This document shows, one piece after another, positions 25,219 through 35,269 of a DNA stretch of 64,000 bases. Origin of the DNA: Albibacterium sp035514885 (GTDB lineage Bacteria > Bacteroidota > Bacteroidia > Sphingobacteriales > Sphingobacteriaceae); NCBI RefSeq assembly GCF_035514885.1, contig NZ_DATJCH010000012.1, forward strand, positions 1 through 64,000. The letters run 5' to 3'. Within the stretch, counting starts at the first letter, position 1, and every line of letters begins with the position of its first letter. The notes beneath the pieces are model-generated. The model had not been told where the DNA came from. It saw only the letters and a program-made list of their open reading frames with translations, and made no database searches. Both the position numbers and the translations under genes were made by a program.

Positions 25219-26883
25219 ATGATGAGAAAGCATAAACCTTATAATTTCATAGCAATTGCAATAATTGCATTGATTTTAATTAGTTCAACTTCGTTTGCGC
25301 AGAAAAGTGAAAAACTACCTCGACCAAAGTTAGTGGTAGGGATTGTAGTAGATCAAATGCGATGGGATTATTTATATCGTTATTATGATCGGTATGGTAA
25401 TGACGGTTTTAAGAGAATGATTAATGAGGGCTTTAGTGCTGACAATACCAATATCGACTATGTACCAACTGTAACAGCCATTGGACATACTACAATTTAT
25501 ACAGGTTCGGTGCCTTCTATACACGGAATAGCTGGGAATGATTTTATTATAAACGCAACTGGTGAAACGATGTATTGCACGGAAGATAGTACGGTTAGCA
25601 CTGTTGGAAGTACTTCTGATGCTGGAAAGATGTCGCCAAGGAATTTGCTAGCAAGTACAATAACGGATGAGTTAAAGTTAGCTACTAACTTCAGATCGAA
25701 AGTAATTGGTGTAGCTATTAAAGATAGGGGAAGTATTTTGCCTGCAGGGCATGCAGCAGATGCTGCGTACTGGTTTGATGGAGAAACCGGTAATTTCATT
25801 ACATCGACCTATTATATGGATAAGTTACCAGCATGGGTTGAGGGTTTTAATCAACAAAAATTAGTAGAGAAGTATTTGAACCAGGGTTGGGAAACTTTAT
25901 ATCCTATCGCTAGCTATGTGCAAAGTGCTGCTGATGATAATAGATATGAAGGTAAATTTAGTGTATCAGAAAAGCCTGTTTTTCCAGTTAATACTGCAGA
26001 GCTTTATAAGAAAAGTGGAGCAGGAGCAATTAGGACTTCGCCTTATGGAAATACAATCAGCTTTGATATGGCAAAGGCTGCGGTTGAGAATGAAAAATTA
26101 GGTCAGAATGTAGTAACTGATTTTCTGGCTTTAAGTCTTTCATCTACTGATTATATAGGGCATCAGTTTGGGCCAAATGCAATAGAAGTTGAGGATACTT
26201 ATTTACGCTTGGATAACGAATTAGCTGAATTCTTTAAGTACCTGGATGAGAAGGTTGGTGCGGGTGAATATACCGTGTTTTTATCTGCAGATCATGGAGG
26301 TGCTCATAATGTGAACTTTTTAAAAGATCATAATATTCCTGCCGGAGCTTGGGGTACAGGTAAAATCTTAACAGAATTGAATAAGGTGTTGCAGGCTAAG
26401 TTTGGAGAAGACAAGCTGGTTATAAGTTTGCTAAATTACCAAGGTCATCTTAATTATAAAGTGATTGAGGAGAAAGGTCTGGATAAAGAAGCTATAAAAT
26501 CGGTAGCTATTGATTTTTTGAGAAAACAGGAAGGGGTAACTTATGTTGTGGATATGGATAAAGCTCAAACAGCTTCGGTTCCTAAGGTTATTCGTGAGCG
26601 GATAATTAATGGATATAATTACGACCGGAGTGGTGATATTCAGGTTATTTTAAATCCAGCTTGGTATAGTAGCGGTTCGGCAAATCCAACCGGTACTTCG
26701 CATGCTGCCTGGAATCCATATGATGCTCATATTCCTTTGATATTTATGGGATGGGGGGTTAAGCCCGGAAAAACCAGCAGACCTACAGGTATGACAGATG
26801 TTGCGGCAACACTAGCTGCTATTTTGAAAATTCAGCAGCCAAATGGTTCTATTGGAGTCCCTATCATGGAAGCAATAAAATAG
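25219..26883 (+). CDS. PafA-like alkaline phosphatase / phosphodiesterase superfamily
   Basis: An exported metallophosphatase of 554 residues. I use the ATG at 25219 instead of the TTG at 25201; a signal peptide ends near S-F-A-Q. The first metal-binding Asp is in V-V-D-Q-M-R-W-D. The nucleophile is Thr86 in P-T-V-T-A-I-G-H-T-T, not Ser, as in PafA of Elizabethkingia. Further metal ligands are in S-S-T-D-Y-I-G-H and S-A-D-H-G-G, and the last His is in G-T-S-H-A. It releases phosphate from monoesters in the periplasm. The FMN/glutamate-synthase-like gene starts 16 bp downstream. Confidence 0.9.
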   Translation: MMRKHKPYNFIAIAIIALILISSTSFAQKSEKLPRPKLVVGIVVDQMRWDYLYRYYDRYGNDGFKRMINEGFSADNTNIDYVPTVTAIGHTTIYTGSVPSIHGIAGNDFIINATGETMYCTEDSTVSTVGSTSDAGKMSPRNLLASTITDELKLATNFRSKVIGVAIKDRGSILPAGHAADAAYWFDGETGNFITSTYYMDKLPAWVEGFNQQKLVEKYLNQGWETLYPIASYVQSAADDNRYEGKFSVSEKPVFPVNTAELYKKSGAGAIRTSPYGNTISFDMAKAAVENEKLGQNVVTDFLALSLSSTDYIGHQFGPNAIEVEDTYLRLDNELAEFFKYLDEKVGAGEYTVFLSADHGGAHNVNFLKDHNIPAGAWGTGKILTELNKVLQAKFGEDKLVISLLNYQGHLNYKVIEEKGLDKEAIKSVAIDFLRKQEGVTYVVDMDKAQTASVPKVIRERIINGYNYDRSGDIQVILNPAWYSSGSANPTGTSHAAWNPYDAHIPLIFMGWGVKPGKTSRPTGMTDVAATLAAILKIQQPNGSIGVPIMEAIK

Positions 26884-26899
26884 TAAAACATCAAATGTT

Positions 26900-28468
26900 A
26901 TGAGAAACCTCTTTCTTTATACCCTAGTTCCGATTGTAGTTTTGTTGTTAATTCTTACCGGATTTTATCCTGGTTTAATATGGTTGACCATTTTGGCTCT
27001 AGCTATATTAGGATTAGGTATTTATAACCTGATTCAGAATAAACATGCTATCTTAAAGAATTTTCCGGTTATAGGTTATTTGAGGTATTTCTTCGAATTT
27101 ATTTCTCCAGAGATCCAACAGTATTTTATAGAAAGAAATACGGATGGAAAGCCATTCTCCCGTAATTTACGATCTATCGCCTACCAGCGTTCAAAAAATT
27201 TAGAAGCTACATCGCCTTTTGGTACTCAGCTTGAAATTAATAACCGCGATTATGAAGGCTTGCGCCATTCAATTTATCCGGTACCTATTGTTGAAGAGCT
27301 ACCGCGCATAATTATTGGTGGAAAGGATTGCAAACAGCCTTATAGTGCTTCGCGCTTAAATATTTCTGCCATGAGCTATGGGTCTTTAAGCTCAAATGCT
27401 ATTATGGCACTGAATAAAGGAGCTTTACGAGGAAATTTTTATCATAATACAGGGGAGGGTGGCATTTCAGACCATCATATGCAAGGTGGTGACTTGGTAT
27501 GGCAGATTGGAACCGGTTATTTTGGGTGTCGGACAGAGCAAGGTAATTTTGATCCGGAAAGTTTTCGAGAGAAAGCGCGACGCAAAGAGGTTAAGATGAT
27601 AGAGTTGAAATTATCACAGGGTGCAAAGCCCGGTCATGGAGGAATTTTGCCCGCTGTTAAGAACACAGAAGAGGTAGCCAGGATTCGAGGACTTATACCT
27701 TATACTTTAGTGCTTTCTCCGCAGCATCATACTGCTTTCTCAAATGCAAAAGAGCTTATTCAGTTTATTGGAACATTGCGTGAATTATCTGATGGAAAAC
27801 CGGTGGGTTTTAAACTATGTATAGGAAGAACGGATGAGTTTATTGAGCTTTGTGAGACCATGAACGAGTTAAATATTTATCCGGATTTTATAACTGTTGA
27901 TGGGGCAGAAGGTGGTACAGGAGCTTCTCCATTAGAATTTGCAGATGCGGTAGGTATTCCTTTAGAACCGGCATTGATTTTTGTTCATCAGTCTTTAGAA
28001 AAATTTGGAATTAGGGATAAGTTGAGGATCATTAGCAGTGGAAAAGTTCTATCAGCAGCTTCTTTCTTAAAAATTCTTTCTTTGGGAGCAGATGTATGTA
28101 ATAGTGCGCGCGGATTTATGTTTTCTTTGGGTTGTATACAGGCTTTGAGATGTAATACGAACGAATGTCCAACGGGTGTTGCAACGCAAGATAAAATGCT
28201 AGTAAAGGGGCTGGCAGTATCTGATAAGAAAGATCGAGTTTATTATTTCCACCTGAATACACTGCTTGCTTCGATGGAGTTACTGGCTGCTTGTGGAAAG
28301 AAAAGTTTTGATGATATTAGTATGGATATTTTTATGCGGGGTGATGAATTTATGCATTTATCGGATCTTTACTTCCCCAATTATCTGGATGACTTCACAA
28401 AAATAAGAACTGATAAATCAACATTTAAACGTGTGGGCGACCGTCCTGACGAACAAGTAAATAATTAA
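26900..28468 (+). CDS. FMN-binding glutamate-synthase-like protein, membrane-anchored
   Basis: A 522-residue protein. Two N-terminal membrane helices (about 5-45) precede a glutamate-synthase central/FMN domain (about 85-500). It has G-E-G-G-I-S-D-H-H, the barrel motif K-L-S-Q-G-A-K-P-G-H-G-G and V-D-G-A-E-G-G-T-G-A-S-P. The C-I-Q-A-L-R-C-N-T-N-E-C-P-T-G segment supplies three cysteines for a 3Fe-4S cluster. It lacks the amidotransferase and GXGXG domains of GltB, so ammonia channelling from glutamine is not expected. The physiological substrate of these stand-alone proteins is unclear. Confidence 0.88.
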   Translation: MRNLFLYTLVPIVVLLLILTGFYPGLIWLTILALAILGLGIYNLIQNKHAILKNFPVIGYLRYFFEFISPEIQQYFIERNTDGKPFSRNLRSIAYQRSKNLEATSPFGTQLEINNRDYEGLRHSIYPVPIVEELPRIIIGGKDCKQPYSASRLNISAMSYGSLSSNAIMALNKGALRGNFYHNTGEGGISDHHMQGGDLVWQIGTGYFGCRTEQGNFDPESFREKARRKEVKMIELKLSQGAKPGHGGILPAVKNTEEVARIRGLIPYTLVLSPQHHTAFSNAKELIQFIGTLRELSDGKPVGFKLCIGRTDEFIELCETMNELNIYPDFITVDGAEGGTGASPLEFADAVGIPLEPALIFVHQSLEKFGIRDKLRIISSGKVLSAASFLKILSLGADVCNSARGFMFSLGCIQALRCNTNECPTGVATQDKMLVKGLAVSDKKDRVYYFHLNTLLASMELLAACGKKSFDDISMDIFMRGDEFMHLSDLYFPNYLDDFTKIRTDKSTFKRVGDRPDEQVNN

Positions 28469-28558
28469 TGTTAACACCTGCAACAGCACATTAAGTGTCA
28501 GATTTATTAATTAAATTTGACTGATTCATCGATTTAATAAGGTAAACAGTTTGTAATT

Positions 28559-29479
28559 ATGATATCTAAAGAAGAGATTATTGAGAAAGTTGGAGTTTTA
28601 TTAAAGGAACTTAACGACAAGTTTGAGTATATATCAAATCCTAATGAGGATGTGAACCCACTTGAATTTCAGCTTTTTGAGATAAACGCTGCTTACTTTG
28701 CGGAACATACAAATCTTCTTCGTAAGCTTGAAGAAGAGTATAATAGAAGTCGTGCTGAACAGCCTGTAGAGGAAGAAAATTTACCTATTGCAGATCAGGA
28801 GGTAGAGCCAACAATATTTACTCCAGCATCAATTAGTGAGTCTGCCGAAGAAGAAGTTTTAGATTCTCAAGAAACAGTCGAAGAAATTCAAGAAGAAGAT
28901 GGTTCTCAAGAAGAGGATCAAGTTGCTGAAGAAGAAGCTTCTGAAGCTGTTAATAATAAAGCAGAGGAAGAAGAAAATGAGCCTGAGGAAGTTGAAGCTC
29001 AAAGCAAGCCTGAACTTGAACCTGAACCAACTCCTGTGTCAGAGCCAACTCCAGAACCTAAGTCTGTTCCTGAAAGAGAGGTAGAATCTACTCGTGAAGT
29101 GATCAAAGAAACTACCCATGAAGTTATAATTGAAGAGAAGACTTTGAATGTTCAAAGTGAGCGTCCAATGAGTTTGAATGAACGACTTTCAGAACAAAGA
29201 AAGGCTATGGATTCGGAGAAGCACCATTTAGAGTCTCCACGTAGGATTAGAGATATTAAAGCGGGAATAAATTTGAATGATAAACTGATGTTTATCAAAG
29301 ATTTATTTAATGGATATAGTTTGGCATATAGTGAAGCTATTGAGTTATTAAACCGATTTGAGAGCTTTGAGGATGCTGACCGCTTTCTAAAAACTAACTA
29401 TGCTCAAAAGAATAGTTGGGATACAAAGCAAGCTAGTGTAGAAAAACTGTACGCTATATTAAGACAGCGTTACGGTTAG
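28559..29479 (+). CDS. Acidic Glu/Pro-rich protein of unknown function
   Basis: A 306-residue protein without a signal peptide. The N-terminal 60 residues look helical. Residues about 65-205 are low-complexity, dominated by Glu, Pro, Ser and Val, with repeated E-P-E and E-E-E runs. The C-terminal 100 residues form a compact, charged domain with S-L-N-E-R-L-S-E-Q, I-K-A-G-I-N-L-N-D-K-L-M-F-I-K-D-L-F-N-G and F-E-D-A-D-R-F-L. The C-terminal part is the conserved-looking portion. It converges on rodA with a 4-bp stop overlap. A link to cell-shape functions is only contextual. Confidence 0.75.
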   Translation: MISKEEIIEKVGVLLKELNDKFEYISNPNEDVNPLEFQLFEINAAYFAEHTNLLRKLEEEYNRSRAEQPVEEENLPIADQEVEPTIFTPASISESAEEEVLDSQETVEEIQEEDGSQEEDQVAEEEASEAVNNKAEEEENEPEEVEAQSKPELEPEPTPVSEPTPEPKSVPEREVESTREVIKETTHEVIIEEKTLNVQSERPMSLNERLSEQRKAMDSEKHHLESPRRIRDIKAGINLNDKLMFIKDLFNGYSLAYSEAIELLNRFESFEDADRFLKTNYAQKNSWDTKQASVEKLYAILRQRYG

Positions 29480-30744
29480 TTTATACCTTTCCGGTTTGCA
29501 TCTAACTTAATCAATATAAAGAGCAGTATGGTGAAACTCCATAAGGAGGAACCTCCATAGCTTATAAAGGGTAAGGGAATACCGATTACCGGAACAATTC
29601 CAAGGGTCATTCCAATATTTATGAAGAAGTGAAAGAATATTATAGATACAACTCCATATCCGTATATTCTTGCAAAAGAAGATCGTTGCCGTTCTGCAAT
29701 ATGTATCAGTCTTAATAATAGACCTACATATATTAATACTAAGGTTGCAGATCCTACAAAGCCCCATTCTTCGCCAATGGTGCAAAAGATAAAATCAGTA
29801 CTTTGTTCAGGTACAAAGTTGTATTTTGTTTGTGTGCCTTCAAGGTAACCTTTACCAATTAATTGGCCTGATCCGATGGCGATTAAAGATTGATTAACAT
29901 TATAACCTTCTCCTCTCGGATCATCAATTTTTCCTAGTAATACCTCAACACGATTGCGCTGATGGCTTTGGAGAATGTTATTATAGGCAAAGTCTACTCC
30001 CAGTACATATATCGCAGCTGAAATAAAAATAACGATACTGGAGATGATGTTACTCTTGGTTTTCCTGGAGAAATAGAATACTATAATAGTAAGAAGACCT
30101 ACTATTGCAATTACAATCCATTCTGTATAAAGTAGGGTAAAAACAAATAAAGCAATGCTGATTCCACCAATTAGTAAAACCCTTCCTGATACATAACCCT
30201 CCCGATAAAAGACAAAAACTAGCGCAAAGAAAGTTAGTGCGGAACCCGTATCCGGCTGTAGCATAATTAAAATTACGGGAACTATGAGCAAGAGGGTTCC
30301 AATACCTAGAGTTTGGAGATTAGGATTTTTGGTACTGTTGATATTCAGGTACTTAGCGAGTATTAAACAAGCTGCTAACTTTGCGAATTCTGAAGGTTGT
30401 AAGCGAAATAAGCCAAGTTCAATCCAAGCTTGATTACCCCCAACGTTCCGTCCGATGAATAATACAACAATTAATAAAAGGAGGGTAATTATATAAAGGA
30501 CCGGTGCTGCAGAGCTATAAAATCGACTATCAATAATCAGGATGACTGCTCCTAATACAATGGCAGATAATATGAAAATAAACTGTTTCCCGTAATTTGT
30601 ATCTAAACTCAGAATACTGGGGTTTTCAATGTCGTAAACAGCCGCATGGATATTAAACCAGCCAATAATGCAGAGAGCCAACCATAGAAATATAGTAAGC
30701 CAATCAATGTTAGCACCAAAGAAATTACGATTTGTATTTATCAT
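29476..30744 (-). CDS. rodA: RodA peptidoglycan glycosyltransferase (SEDS)
   Basis: Polymerises lipid II in the elongasome with PBP2. The 422-residue integral membrane protein has about ten helices. It contains the SEDS features L-G-L-F-R-L-Q-P-S-E-F-A-K, the catalytic-loop Asp context in L-Q-P-D-T-G-S-A-L and the C-terminal G-I-P-L-P-F-I-S-Y-G-G-S-S. It is the last gene of the mreBCD-mrdA-rodA operon and overlaps mrdA by 20 bp. Confidence 0.95.
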   Translation of the reverse strand: MINTNRNFFGANIDWLTIFLWLALCIIGWFNIHAAVYDIENPSILSLDTNYGKQFIFILSAIVLGAVILIIDSRFYSSAAPVLYIITLLLLIVVLFIGRNVGGNQAWIELGLFRLQPSEFAKLAACLILAKYLNINSTKNPNLQTLGIGTLLLIVPVILIMLQPDTGSALTFFALVFVFYREGYVSGRVLLIGGISIALFVFTLLYTEWIVIAIVGLLTIIVFYFSRKTKSNIISSIVIFISAAIYVLGVDFAYNNILQSHQRNRVEVLLGKIDDPRGEGYNVNQSLIAIGSGQLIGKGYLEGTQTKYNFVPEQSTDFIFCTIGEEWGFVGSATLVLIYVGLLLRLIHIAERQRSSFARIYGYGVVSIIFFHFFINIGMTLGIVPVIGIPLPFISYGGSSLWSFTILLFILIKLDANRKGIN

Positions 30745-32689
30745 TTTGAGCTAATATAGCGTTGTTGTTTTGCCTGATTCTCTGGGCTTGTTTTTGTTCT
30801 AGCGGAGTTTGCTTTGCGGTATCTGTTTCTTTCTCTGTTGTCTCCTTTTTTATTACAGTAGGTTTTACAGCCGGCATCAGATTTCCATTGTAAATTCGAT
30901 CCTGGATGTACTTAGGCATGGTAATCGTATCGGTTAAATATTGCTCAACCATCATACTTGCAATTGGAGCAGCCCAAACACCTCCATAGCCTGCATTTTC
31001 AACAAATACAGCAATAGCAATCTTTGGGTTTACGCGAGGAGCAAAAGCAAAGAACACAGCATGGTTCTCTCCATGTGGATTTTGAGCGGTCCCTGTTTTT
31101 CCCGCCATTTCTATTCCATTTATTTTTACAGAGTAAGCAGTTCCGCCAGGTCGGTTTACGGCTTGGCTCATTCCTTCAATTACCGGTTCAAAATATTTAG
31201 CATCTACTCCTACAGAAATTTTTTCAGTGAACTCTGGTTTAACGATCTTTTTGTCGCCAATTGATTTGATTAAATGAGGCCGGTAATAAAAGCCACGGTT
31301 GGCTACAATGGCCATAATATTTGCCATTTGTAAAGGGGTTATTCCCATTTCTCCCTGGCCTATAGACAATGATATGTTATAGGCAGAAGTCCAACTATCA
31401 TTACCAAAATGTTTGGTGTAATAATCGGCAGCCGGAAGGTTACCAGCATTTTCTCCTGGTAAGTCAATGCCAAGCTTTACGCCAATACCAAACTTCTGTA
31501 CAGCCTCCCTCCATTGATCGTAAGCTTTGGAGGATTTTTCTCCTCTTCCATCAATCATCTTTGCATAAGTATACCCGTAATAGGTATTGCAGGATGTCTG
31601 AATGGAAGATACTAAAGAAGTTGATCCATGAACGTGTGTACAGCCCATAAATCCATTTCTGCCATAACGATAGCCTCCCGGACAGTAGAAAGCAGTATTT
31701 TCGTCTATTATTTTAGCCTGTTGTGCGATTAATGCACTAACAACTTTAAAGACCGAGCCTGGTGGATATTGCGCTTGTATTGGTCGGATAAACATTGGTT
31801 TATTCGGATCATACAATAATTTCATGTAATTATTGCCTCGTTCTCTCCCCACCATCATATTTGGATCGTAAGACGGACTGCTAACAAAACTTAATATCTC
31901 ACCCGTCTTAGGTTCGATGGCAACGATAGTTCCTACTTTGTTTTTTAATAGTTTTTCACCTAATATTTGCAGTTCTTTATCAAGAGATGACATTAAATCT
32001 TCGCCCGCTACGGCAAGGGTATCATATTTTCCATCTGCAAAGTGTCCCTTTGGACGGTTAAATGCATCCACCATTACATTCTGAATGCCTCGCTGTCCGC
32101 GTAACAGTTCTTCGTAAGCACTTTCTACTCCACTTACGCCTATGTAATCTCCTGGTCTGTAAAAGCCGTTGCTCTGCTCGATATTCTTGTCAGTAACTTC
32201 GTTTATATAACCCAGAAACTGAGCAGCTATGCTATCTGGATAGCTTCTTACTGTACGGTTTTGTACGTAAAATCCTCTGAATTTATAGAGATGTTCTTGT
32301 AAACGAGCATATGTTTCTGCTGAAAGTTGCTTCTCAAAGATGGACGCCCGGTAGGGAGAGTAGTTTTTTGCTTTTGTAAAACGGCTGATGAATCCTTTTT
32401 TATCGATATCAATCAGTTGACAGAAAAGTGCCGTGTCAATATCTTTTACATCTCTTGGTGTAACTAAAAGATCGTAAACAGGTTCATTCTGAACAAGAAC
32501 TTGAGAGTTCCTATCCAAGATTACCCCACGTGCAGGGTAAATAATGACTTTACGAAGAACGTTGTTTTCTGCAGAAAGATAATAGGAATCATCAATCACC
32601 TGAATATAGAACAGGCGCAATAAAAGAACTATTGCTGCTGCAATGATAATACCTTGTACAATGAATTTTCGTGCAAAAAAACTATTCAC
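30725..32689 (-). CDS. mrdA: Penicillin-binding protein 2
   Basis: A peptidoglycan transpeptidase of the elongasome, 654 residues. A single N-terminal membrane anchor is followed by the PBP dimerisation domain (about 50-215). The transpeptidase domain runs from about 245 to 600 with S-x-x-K in P-P-G-S-V-F-K-V, S-x-N represented by S-C-N and K-T-G in A-G-K-T-G-T-A-Q-N. The last 45 residues are a Lys/Glu/Gln-rich cytosol-like tail of low complexity. Overlaps with mreD (4 bp) and rodA (20 bp) indicate tight coupling. Confidence 0.95.
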   Translation of the reverse strand: MNSFFARKFIVQGIIIAAAIVLLLRLFYIQVIDDSYYLSAENNVLRKVIIYPARGVILDRNSQVLVQNEPVYDLLVTPRDVKDIDTALFCQLIDIDKKGFISRFTKAKNYSPYRASIFEKQLSAETYARLQEHLYKFRGFYVQNRTVRSYPDSIAAQFLGYINEVTDKNIEQSNGFYRPGDYIGVSGVESAYEELLRGQRGIQNVMVDAFNRPKGHFADGKYDTLAVAGEDLMSSLDKELQILGEKLLKNKVGTIVAIEPKTGEILSFVSSPSYDPNMMVGRERGNNYMKLLYDPNKPMFIRPIQAQYPPGSVFKVVSALIAQQAKIIDENTAFYCPGGYRYGRNGFMGCTHVHGSTSLVSSIQTSCNTYYGYTYAKMIDGRGEKSSKAYDQWREAVQKFGIGVKLGIDLPGENAGNLPAADYYTKHFGNDSWTSAYNISLSIGQGEMGITPLQMANIMAIVANRGFYYRPHLIKSIGDKKIVKPEFTEKISVGVDAKYFEPVIEGMSQAVNRPGGTAYSVKINGIEMAGKTGTAQNPHGENHAVFFAFAPRVNPKIAIAVFVENAGYGGVWAAPIASMMVEQYLTDTITMPKYIQDRIYNGNLMPAVKPTVIKKETTEKETDTAKQTPLEQKQAQRIRQNNNAILAQNDKYKS

Positions 32690-33198
32690 CTTTTCTTCCT
32701 TCTATAAAAGATTAACTCAAAGAGTATGATTAGAACTGTTGTAAATATACAACTAAAAAGAATGCTTGTTAAAGTGGAAAGTATGTTATTTAGGGAGAAA
32801 CTCTCTAATAAATATAAGGTTAGGTGATGGAAAAAGCTTAATATAAAGACATAAATTAAAAACCAGCGGAAAGACATTTGTGCGATTCCCGGTGATACAG
32901 AATCATGATCATCGTCTTGTAAGGTTAGGTTTAGAAAGATAATTCGAACCCAGGCTAATGTAACGCATGCAGCTGCATGGATACCCAAAGTGTCATAGAA
33001 AGCATCAATTGTAAGACCTGTTAAGAATGCGATTAAAAAGAGAAGGCCTTTTGAAATACGAACCGGAATTAACATAATGGCCATAATATAAGGGAATGGG
33101 ATGGCCAGGTTATAATAACCCATGTTCTTGAAAAGAAGTATCTGTGCTAAAATTAGCAGTATAAAACGTAGAATATTTTCTAATAGCAGCTTAGTCAT
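32686..33198 (-). CDS. mreD: Rod shape-determining protein MreD
   Basis: A 170-residue membrane protein with about five hydrophobic helices. MreD sequences are poorly conserved, but size, topology and position between mreC and mrdA make the call firm. It contains Y-D-T-L-G-I-H-A, typical of the Bacteroidota form. It overlaps mreC by 8 bp and mrdA by 4 bp. Confidence 0.9.
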   Translation of the reverse strand: MTKLLLENILRFILLILAQILLFKNMGYYNLAIPFPYIMAIMLIPVRISKGLLFLIAFLTGLTIDAFYDTLGIHAAACVTLAWVRIIFLNLTLQDDDHDSVSPGIAQMSFRWFLIYVFILSFFHHLTLYLLESFSLNNILSTLTSILFSCIFTTVLIILFELIFYRRKKR

Positions 33199-34027
33199 TT
33201 TCTAAATTTTGTATTTCTAGTGCTTCTTTCTCTTTGGAGAATCTATCTACAATTATATAAACATATCTTAATGTACTGAAATCGTTGTTTAATAATACGC
33301 TGATATCGAGGAAACTACTTCCACTGCTTAGTCCGGTTTCGAGTACAGTTCCGATTACTATTCCCGGAGGAAATAATGAGAATCCGGAAGTTATTACCTG
33401 TTCCTTATCTTCAACTTTGATGTGGTTGGGAATATCTTTTAAGAGTGCTTTTTGAGGATCATATGATTGAGTTCCCCAAACTAATGAACCAAAAGCCTGA
33501 CTTTTTGCTAAACTAGCACTGATTTTTGTGTCTGAATGTAATAAAGATTGGATGGTAGAAAAGTTCTCGGATACGTTCAAAACAATTCCTACAATTCCTT
33601 TGGATGAAATTACTCCCATTCCTTTTTTTATTCCGTGCTTAGATCCTCGGTTTACTGTGATATAATTGTTTTTCTGATTGACACTATTATTTATTACTCG
33701 AGCTTGGATATAAGAATATTGGGGTTGTTGTGCAGTATCCCGTGCAATATTGGATATGACCTTGTCATCATAATTAGAACTTTTTAATAAAGCTCTAAGC
33801 GCCGCATTTTCACGTGCAAGTGCCAAATTGGTTTCATTTAAACTCAGGTAGCCTTTGAAATAATCTACCTGTTGATATATGGAACCAATTATTTCGCTAG
33901 AAGAATTTATTGCATTTGCGCGTTGGAAGGTATTATTACGGACAACTAAAACTATAGAACCACCGAAGAACAGGATAAACAAAAAGAATGTACTGTATCT
34001 ATTTATGAATACCCAGAGATTATGCAT
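33191..34027 (-). CDS. mreC: Rod shape-determining protein MreC
   Basis: A 278-residue periplasmic scaffold anchored by one N-terminal helix (about 10-30). A coiled-coil segment (about 55-80) and two beta domains follow, with V-N-R-G-S-K-H-G-I-K-K-G-M-G-V and G-I-V-G-I-V-L-N-V-S-x-x-F-S. It links MreB to PBP2. It lies 91 bp after mreB and overlaps mreD by 8 bp. Confidence 0.95.
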   Translation of the reverse strand: MHNLWVFINRYSTFFLFILFFGGSIVLVVRNNTFQRANAINSSSEIIGSIYQQVDYFKGYLSLNETNLALARENAALRALLKSSNYDDKVISNIARDTAQQPQYSYIQARVINNSVNQKNNYITVNRGSKHGIKKGMGVISSKGIVGIVLNVSENFSTIQSLLHSDTKISASLAKSQAFGSLVWGTQSYDPQKALLKDIPNHIKVEDKEQVITSGFSLFPPGIVIGTVLETGLSSGSSFLDISVLLNNDFSTLRYVYIIVDRFSKEKEALEIQNLEND

Positions 34028-34118
34028 ATTTTAAAGTTGAGATAGAGATCTGAAATTATGCTTTGGTTTATTCGAAACATCATTCGCCAATCTTAATCTC
34101 ATAATCTCTTATCTTTTT

Positions 34119-35141
34119 TTATTGCATTAAAAATTTAAACTTACCAATATTCTTTAGAGAAATCCCTGTTCCTCTTACAACTGCTCTTAAAGGATCTTCT
34201 GCAATGTGTACCGGAAGCTTAGTTTTCGCATGAATACGTTTGTCTAAACCACGAAGCAAGGCTCCTCCACCTGTTAGATAAATCCCTGTTTGATAAATAT
34301 CGGCAGAAAGTTCTGGAGGAGTGATTTCTAAAGCCTTTAATATTCCTTCTTCAATTTTGGAGATGGATTTATCTAAACAATGCGCAATTTCAGTATATGA
34401 AACCGTAATTTGCTTTGGAACACCAGTCATTAAATCTCTTCCTTGAACAGCGAAATCTTCTGGGGGATCCTGTAGTTCAGGTAAAGCTGATCCTACCTCT
34501 ATCTTAATCTTTTCTGCAGTACGTTCACCGATCATGATGTTATGTTGACGACGGATGTAATTGATAATATCAGAATCGAAATTATCTCCTGCAACACGAA
34601 TAGATTGATCACATACAATACCAGAAAGAGCAATAACCGCAATTTCAGTTGTTCCTCCACCGATATCAATAATCATATTTCCCATGGGTTCATCTACATC
34701 TATTCCAATCCCGACAGCAGCAGCCATAGGTTCATGAATAAGATAAACTTCTTTTGCTCCTGCAATTTCAGCTGAATCACGAACAGCACGTTTTTCTACT
34801 TCAGTAATCCCTGAAGGAATGCATATAACCATCCGTAAAGAAGGGAAAAACCAACCTTTTCCATTGTTGATTTTCTTGATCATTCCGCGGATCATATGTT
34901 CTGCAGCATTAAAGTCGGCGATAACACCGTCTTTTAGAGGACGTACAGTATGGATATTTGCATGTGTTTTACCTTCCATTTGCATAGCCTGACGGCCTAT
35001 TGCAATTATTTTATTAGTTGTGCGATCAAACGCAACGATAGAAGGCTCATCAACAACAACTTTATCGTTATGTATAATAAGTGTATTGGCAGTACCTAAA
35101 TCAATGGCAACTTCTTGAGTGAACCAGTTAAATAACCCCAT
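34119..35141 (-). CDS. mreB: Rod shape-determining protein MreB (actin-like)
   Basis: A 340-residue actin homologue that polymerises on the inner membrane and directs lateral wall synthesis. The phosphate loops are D-L-G-T-A-N-T and D-I-G-G-G-T-T-E, and the adenosine motif is G-G-G-A-L-L-R-G-L-D. The N-terminal M-G-L-F-N-W-F is an amphipathic membrane-binding patch. It heads the five-gene Rod operon; purH ends 128 bp upstream. Confidence 0.97.
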   Translation of the reverse strand: MGLFNWFTQEVAIDLGTANTLIIHNDKVVVDEPSIVAFDRTTNKIIAIGRQAMQMEGKTHANIHTVRPLKDGVIADFNAAEHMIRGMIKKINNGKGWFFPSLRMVICIPSGITEVEKRAVRDSAEIAGAKEVYLIHEPMAAAVGIGIDVDEPMGNMIIDIGGGTTEIAVIALSGIVCDQSIRVAGDNFDSDIINYIRRQHNIMIGERTAEKIKIEVGSALPELQDPPEDFAVQGRDLMTGVPKQITVSYTEIAHCLDKSISKIEEGILKALEITPPELSADIYQTGIYLTGGGALLRGLDKRIHAKTKLPVHIAEDPLRAVVRGTGISLKNIGKFKFLMQ

Positions 35142-35269
35142 TCAAATAATTTTTTATAATTTATATTGGTTGTAAAGTTAATTCCTTTTTGCAAAAATGC
35201 TTACAATTCCTATTAAAAGATGAATATTAATATCATGATTGCAATAGCAAGATAAAAATAATAATTGGC

